Shown: one piece after another, positions 45,962 to 49,801 of the stretch
How the letters are laid out: each line of letters starts with the position of its first letter
How positions within the stretch are numbered: position 1 is the first letter of the stretch
Origin: Clostridium sp.
GTDB taxonomy: Bacteria > Bacillota > Clostridia > Clostridiales > Clostridiaceae
Direction of reading: 5' to 3'
DNA length: 49,801 nt
Assembly: GCA_022773025.1 (NCBI GenBank)
Contig: JALEZF010000098.1
Coordinates: 1 to 49,801 of the forward strand
Translations under genes and position numbers: made by a program
Notes under the pieces: generated by a model
What the model was told of the DNA's origin: nothing
Seen by the model: the letters and a program-made list of their open reading frames with translations, nothing else
Databases searched by the model: none

Positions 45962-47610
45962 AACTTGATTACCCCCTCATTAGTTGTGGCATTGTCAAAT
46001 ATATGTCTGCTCATTCTATTTGCTGCCGTTGTATAGAAGCTGTTAGCAGAGAAAAATCTATCTGGCGTATTGGTTGTTATTATATCTCCATCAAAGAACA
46101 TAGATACATAATCAGCATACTTTGCACAGAATTCAACATCATGAGTTACCATTAAAATAGTTACACCTTGAGATTGTAGTTTCTTTAGAATCTCAGCAAA
46201 CTTAAGTTTGAAAAAGCTATCTATTCCTTTTGTAGGCTCATCTAAAAGAAGCAACTTAGGATTTGTCAAAAGAACTTTTGCAAGTGCAGCTCTCTGCTGT
46301 TCCCCTCCTGAAAGGTCATAGGGATGAGATTCAAGAAGATCTTTTATTTCACAGGTTTCAGCAACTTTTAGTACTTGTGATTCTTTTTCCTCCCTAGTGC
46401 CTTTTAGCATCTCTTCAAGGTCTTCTCTCACTGTCTTTTTTACAAATAAGCTTTGAGGATCTTGAGGAAGCATTGCCATATTTCCATTAAAAAGTTCATT
46501 GTCAGTATATTTTTCTATGCGCTTTCCATCAATAATAATCTTTCCTCTATATGGCTTGCATATATTTGTTATAGACTTAAGTGTTGTTGACTTTCCTGTT
46601 CCATTACCTCCCACTATAGCGAAAAGGCTGGCCTTTGGGACGTCAAAAGATACTCCTTTAAGTATATCTGGAAGATCTTTTTTATATCTAAACCAAACTT
46701 CCTTTACAGAAAGAGCTGGATTTTTATCATCTTCCTCAATTATCTTTTCAGGTATTGATTTAACTTTTATAGATTTATCTTTAAAATGATTAGTAAGCCA
46801 GTCCCTACCTTCCCTTACCGTAAGAGGACAGCTTCCACTGCCGCCTGCCCCGTAGAAAATTTGAACTGGTGATGGCATTGCAGCAAACATATCATTTCCT
46901 TCTTCTTTAAGCATTTCACCAATTTTATGTGGTTCATCATCAGCTATAATCTTCCCATCATCCATAACAATAACTCTATCTGATGCATGAAGTATATCCT
47001 CTAGACGGTGTTCTGTTATAACAATTGTAGTTCCAAGCTCTAAGTTTATCTTTCTTACTGTATTTAGAAAGTCTGTAGCAGCAATAGGATCTAGCTGACT
47101 TGTAGGTTCATCAAGTATAAGAACTTCTGGCTGCATAGCCATAATAGATGCTAAATTTAACAGTTGCTTTTGACCTCCTGAAAGATCTGCAACGCTTTTA
47201 TGAAACCAAGATTGAATTCCAAAATAACTTGCCATCTCCGCTACACGTAATCTTATAGTTTTTTGGTCACAGCCCAGACTTTCAAGTCCAAATGCAAGCT
47301 CATGCCATACCTTGTCCGTTACGATTTGATTATCTGGATTTTGCATAACGTATCCAATCTTAGATGACTGTTCACGTAAATCTGACTCTTCAAGAGCTTT
47401 TCCTCTAAATAGAATCTCACCTTTGTGATTACCATGAGGTGTAAGCACACTCTTAAAATGTTTTAGTAGAGTAGTCTTTCCACTTCCACTCTTACCACAT
47501 ACAGTTATATATTCTCCCTTCTCTATAGAAAGGTTTATGTTTTCTAAAACCGGCTTATCTGGCTTTGTTAAATAAGCGAATCTTAAATCCTTGATCTCAA
47601 AAAGTGCCAT
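45943..47610 (-). CDS. ECF transporter fused double ATPase (EcfA-EcfA')
   Basis: A 555-residue protein made of two ABC ATPase domains. Domain 1 (about residues 1-240): Walker A GKSGSGKTTL, Q loop YVMQNPDNQ, signature LSGGQKQLL, Walker B VLILDEPTSQLDP. Domain 2 (about 300-530): GGNGTGKSTT, MLPQDPQSLF, LSGGEQQRAALA, LLLDEPTKGID. The Q-loop NPDNQ and LFVKKT-type segments are typical of ECF energisers. A linker of about 60 residues joins the domains. It drives uptake with the T and S proteins. AGGAGG precedes the ATG, inside the end of the T gene (28-base overlap). Confidence 0.93.
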   Translation of the reverse strand: MALFEIKDLRFAYLTKPDKPVLENINLSIEKGEYITVCGKSGSGKTTLLKHFKSVLTPHGNHKGEILFRGKALEESDLREQSSKIGYVMQNPDNQIVTDKVWHELAFGLESLGCDQKTIRLRVAEMASYFGIQSWFHKSVADLSGGQKQLLNLASIMAMQPEVLILDEPTSQLDPIAATDFLNTVRKINLELGTTIVITEHRLEDILHASDRVIVMDDGKIIADDEPHKIGEMLKEEGNDMFAAMPSPVQIFYGAGGSGSCPLTVREGRDWLTNHFKDKSIKVKSIPEKIIEEDDKNPALSVKEVWFRYKKDLPDILKGVSFDVPKASLFAIVGGNGTGKSTTLKSITNICKPYRGKIIIDGKRIEKYTDNELFNGNMAMLPQDPQSLFVKKTVREDLEEMLKGTREEKESQVLKVAETCEIKDLLESHPYDLSGGEQQRAALAKVLLTNPKLLLLDEPTKGIDSFFKLKFAEILKKLQSQGVTILMVTHDVEFCAKYADYVSMFFDGDIITTNTPDRFFSANSFYTTAANRMSRHIFDNATTNEGVIKLCQMNA

Positions 47611-48476
47611 ATTAATGCCTCCTTCAAATTTAGAAATGTTGGTATAATTAAAAATAACATATAAGCTATTACTCCTAAAAGAGAATAGATATTACTCATA
47701 GGTGATATATACATATTAGGTGTATATGAAGCTTCTACGCCACCCATTATACCGCACATAGCAACTATAAAAACTAAACTTGCCATAACTATCATCATAA
47801 TCTTATCTCGAATATCAAACCTATATATTGCAAAATTTGTCCTCTTTCCGCTTCCATATCCACGACTTCTCATACTATCTGCCGTAATAATAGAACCTTC
47901 AAGAGCCCAACTTGTAACTATAGATAGCAGAGCAAGTCCACTTTCAGCTTTCTCCCTATTTGTGCCATTTTCTACAGATTTCCCAACACATTTTCTAGCA
48001 TTTCCAATCTGTATTATCTTTTGTTCAAATCGAGGCACAAGTCGTAGTACCATAGTCAATATTAAAGAAACTGATGGTATTATTTTTCCAAAAATATAAA
48101 GAAATTTATCACTTGTCATCACCGAATTATAGCAGGCAAACCAGCACAAAATACTTATAAACATACTTGCAAGTGCCATTCCATAATAAAGTGCTTCTAA
48201 TGTATATGGTCTTCCAGAAAAGTAGGTAAAAATCACAGTCTGTCCATATGTATTGAAGAAAGGATTTATTACTGAAAGAGCAATGAAAACTGGCAATAGT
48301 CCAAAAATAAATTTTAATCCTTTTTTCTTATGTATAGTTAAATAATAACTAAATGCCATAAGACATGAACATAAAAGAAATACAGGATGTACAAAAAACA
48401 TTCCCAAGACTATTGCACATATAAAAAATATGAAATTTAGTATAGGATTATATGTTGAAAAAGCATCTCTTTCCAT
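47583..48476 (-). CDS. ECF transporter transmembrane T component (EcfT/CbiQ-like)
   Basis: A 297-residue protein with five to six helices. It begins with the family pattern STYNPILNFIFF. The long cytosolic coupling helices contain MVLRLVPRFEQKI, then the Ala-Arg-Gly-type motif SMRSRGYGSGKRT (about residues 200-212). This connects the S component to the ATPases. It starts one base before the end of the small upstream gene's stop region and overlaps the ATPase gene by 28 bases, so the whole unit is translationally coupled. Confidence 0.9.
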   Translation of the reverse strand: MERDAFSTYNPILNFIFFICAIVLGMFFVHPVFLLCSCLMAFSYYLTIHKKKGLKFIFGLLPVFIALSVINPFFNTYGQTVIFTYFSGRPYTLEALYYGMALASMFISILCWFACYNSVMTSDKFLYIFGKIIPSVSLILTMVLRLVPRFEQKIIQIGNARKCVGKSVENGTNREKAESGLALLSIVTSWALEGSIITADSMRSRGYGSGKRTNFAIYRFDIRDKIMMIVMASLVFIVAMCGIMGGVEASYTPNMYISPMSNIYSLLGVIAYMLFLIIPTFLNLKEALIWHFLRSRI

Positions 48477-48477
48477 T

Positions 48478-48810
48478 TTATTCGTGAAAATCCCCTTTCC
48501 CCTTTAATTCGGCATTAAGCCCTTGCTTATTTAAAAGCAAAGGCTTATTTTTTATCTTGTATATTATTAAATTACATTCCTCTGCTGGTATAATTTTAAG
48601 TTCTTCATCAAAGCTTCCCACTCCACTAAGTGTATAGTCTTCTCCAGCAATAAATCCATCAATAGATGACACTGATTTTTTTACCATACTTATTTTAGTA
48701 TCTGACTGCTCTACTTTAAAACTAAAACTTCCTGCGAACTTATCATCTTTTTTTTCAATTATATTATAGATCCCAGCTTTCATATCATTGATATGGAAAT
48801 ACTTCCACAT
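48478..48810 (-). CDS. unknown small protein, first gene of the ECF operon, possibly disrupted at its start
   Basis: A 110-residue frame rich in beta-strand-forming sequence (FSFKVEQSDTKISM, GEDYTLSGVGSFDEELKIIP, CNLIIYKIKNKP). No signal peptide or membrane helix. Not recognised. The ribosome binding site AGGAG (48829-48833) is 18 bases from this frame's only ATG. The ATG at ideal distance (48821) opens a different frame that stops after 15 codons. In the 110-residue frame, coding-like sequence (EYEDGND) runs upstream to a TAA at 48838. This suggests a frameshift or 5' deletion. Its place between riboswitch and ECF genes hints at an accessory to cobalamin uptake. Confidence 0.5.
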   Translation of the reverse strand: MWKYFHINDMKAGIYNIIEKKDDKFAGSFSFKVEQSDTKISMVKKSVSSIDGFIAGEDYTLSGVGSFDEELKIIPAEECNLIIYKIKNKPLLLNKQGLNAELKGKGDFHE

Positions 48811-48902
48811 ATCATTTCCATCTTCATACTCCTTTTTTTATAGTATTTATGATGTGATATGTACAAATACAATATAATACTTTAAAAGTTAAGGTATAAA
48901 GC

Positions 48903-48946
48903 CGAAAAAAAACAGTTTTCTTAATAATAAGAAAACTGACTTTCTA
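48903..48946 (-). terminator. riboswitch-controlled terminator (ECF operon)
   Basis: On minus, CAGTTTTCTTATTATTAAGAAAACTG: a 10-bp stem followed by T8. Confidence 0.88.
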
Positions 48947-48984
48947 TTTCACATTTATTAAACATAATAAAGATGACTGGTAGA

Positions 48985-49190
48985 TTGAAAGTTTTCCTTG
49001 AAACTTCAAGTCATTAACAGCATGATTAAAATATCCTGACTTCGGGGAACCATATTGCATAAACCTTCCCAACATAATGCCAGTGGTTAATGCGGCTTTT
49101 TTATCTCCTTACAGTAGCAAAGAAACTGTGATGGATTTTCACCATTCTTCCTTTAATCCTGCATATTTCTATTTTTTATATTTATATGGA
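48985..49190 (-). promoter_or_regulatory. cobalamin riboswitch (ECF operon)
   Basis: On minus: AAAGGAAGAATGGTGAAAAT, CCATCACAGTTTCTTTGCTA, CTGTAAGGAG, the B12 box ACCACTGGCATTATGTTGGG, AAGGTTTATGC and CCGAAGTCAGGATA. The order and conserved blocks are those of the cobalamin aptamer. Confidence 0.93.
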
Positions 49191-49216
49191 TTTTTAGCAT
49201 ATATATCCTCTACCAC

Positions 49217-49245
49217 ATTATATAGTAATTAATTAACATATTCAA
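49217..49245 (-). promoter_or_regulatory. sigma-A promoter of the ECF operon
   Basis: TTGAAT, 17-base spacer, TATAAT on minus, just upstream of the riboswitch. Confidence 0.75.
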
Positions 49246-49309
49246 GTGGTAAACATTTTTTTAATTTAATTTATCAATAAACATTTAATATAATTTATGT
49301 TATAAAATA

Positions 49310-49801
49310 TTAGTCATTTAGAAGATTTTCACCCTGTTTTAAATCCTCTAAGGTGTTGATTCCAAGCATTTCACAGCAATTTTTGCATATGAAAACATTC
49401 ACAATATCGCCGCTGTTTCTTATTATCTCAGGAACATCTGTAAGATAATATTCACCCTGACTATTAGTATTTCTAACCTTCTTTAATGCATTAAATAATA
49501 CACTAGAATGAATTATATCAGGTCCACAGTTAAGTTCCTTAATTTTTTTCTGCTCTTCGGTACAATCCTTTTCTTCTATAACCCTTAAAAAGTTATCATT
49601 TTCATCTCTTATTATTCTTCCATATGGAGGCTGCTCCTCAAAAATAGATGTAAGTACTGTACACATAGATTTTCTTGACTTATGATATTCTGCAAACCCT
49701 TCAAAAGTATCTCTGCTTATCATAGGCATATCACCGTATAAAATCATTATGTCATCATTACAATCCTTTAAATAAGGCTCAGCTACCATTACAGCATGGC
49801 C
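49310..49801 (-). CDS. GlmU-like nucleotidyltransferase, N-terminus outside window
   Basis: The 163 visible C-terminal residues begin GHAVMVAEPYL, the GTGHAV region of GlmU-type uridylyltransferases. MILYGDMPMI (the metal-binding Asp), PPYGRIIRD, VIEEKDC and the GEYYLTD block follow. This matches the pyrophosphorylase domain of GlmU, which makes UDP-GlcNAc from UTP and GlcNAc-1-P. The frame stops right after LGINTLEDL, where full GlmU would continue into its left-handed helix acetyltransferase domain. It is therefore a single-domain enzyme. Substrate unproven. The gene runs off the window edge. Confidence 0.85.
   Translation of the reverse strand, partial: GHAVMVAEPYLKDCNDDIMILYGDMPMISRDTFEGFAEYHKSRKSMCTVLTSIFEEQPPYGRIIRDENDNFLRVIEEKDCTEEQKKIKELNCGPDIIHSSVLFNALKKVRNTNSQGEYYLTDVPEIIRNSGDIVNVFICKNCCEMLGINTLEDLKQGENLLND

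Overview
The window is a chromosomal stretch of a strongly AT-rich, low-GC Gram-positive anaerobe, most likely Clostridium sensu stricto. The case rests on base composition, AGGAGG-type ribosome binding sites, the gene content (AddAB, NatAB-like transporter, AGCS symporters, class II Psd, ECF cobalamin-type transporter), a probable selenoprotein, and NifB/nitrogenase-superfamily genes. No phage genes, insertion sequences or CRISPR array were seen.

Layout. 0-6.4 kb: tRNA-Arg(CCT) and a degenerate tRNA-like copy, a phasin-like protein with an ABC1/UbiB kinase, a TetR regulator, phosphatidylserine decarboxylase, and a NatA/NatB-type ABC exporter. 6.5-13.4 kb: a MurP-like PTS permease, then an amino-sugar (GalNAc/GalN, 'aga') locus in decay. 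AgaS and an AraC regulator look intact, but NagA is C-terminally truncated and the bisphosphate aldolase and PTS EIIC/EIID genes are broken. 13.4-24.2 kb: an AGCS symporter, GDPD, tRNA-Arg(ACG), a possible small RNA, DegV, PepT, a DUF1189 protein, YhaM, a broken AGCS symporter with a broken sigma-54 activator, and CCA-adding enzyme. 24.2-35.2 kb: addA/addB, an MFS transporter, a GNAT, a purine-permease remnant, a short gene with in-frame TGA that looks like a selenocysteine glutaredoxin, and a hydrolase-family remnant.

35.3-49.2 kb is the striking part: a cobalamin-riboswitch regulon of three units, all on the minus strand. (1) Riboswitch, then nitrogenase alpha-like, beta-like, NifH-like and short NifB genes, tightly overlapping. 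(2) Riboswitch, then a binding lipoprotein, FecCD/BtuC-like permease and ATPase carrying an extra C-terminal domain. (3) Riboswitch, then a small unknown gene and an ECF transporter (T, fused A-A, S), followed by a decayed second T gene. Each riboswitch is followed by an intrinsic terminator, which fits transcriptional shut-off when cobalamin is plentiful. Two tRNA-Ser genes lie between units 1 and 3.

Inference: the NifB/H/D/K-like set would be a reductase carrying a NifB-derived iron-sulfur cluster. It is made under cobalamin limitation and co-regulated with corrinoid-type uptake systems. Nothing in the window supports nitrogen fixation: there is no nifE, nifN, nifV or molybdate transport, and the alpha-like subunit lacks two cysteines that are normally conserved. 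Its substrate is unknown. The window ends inside a GlmU-like nucleotidyltransferase gene.
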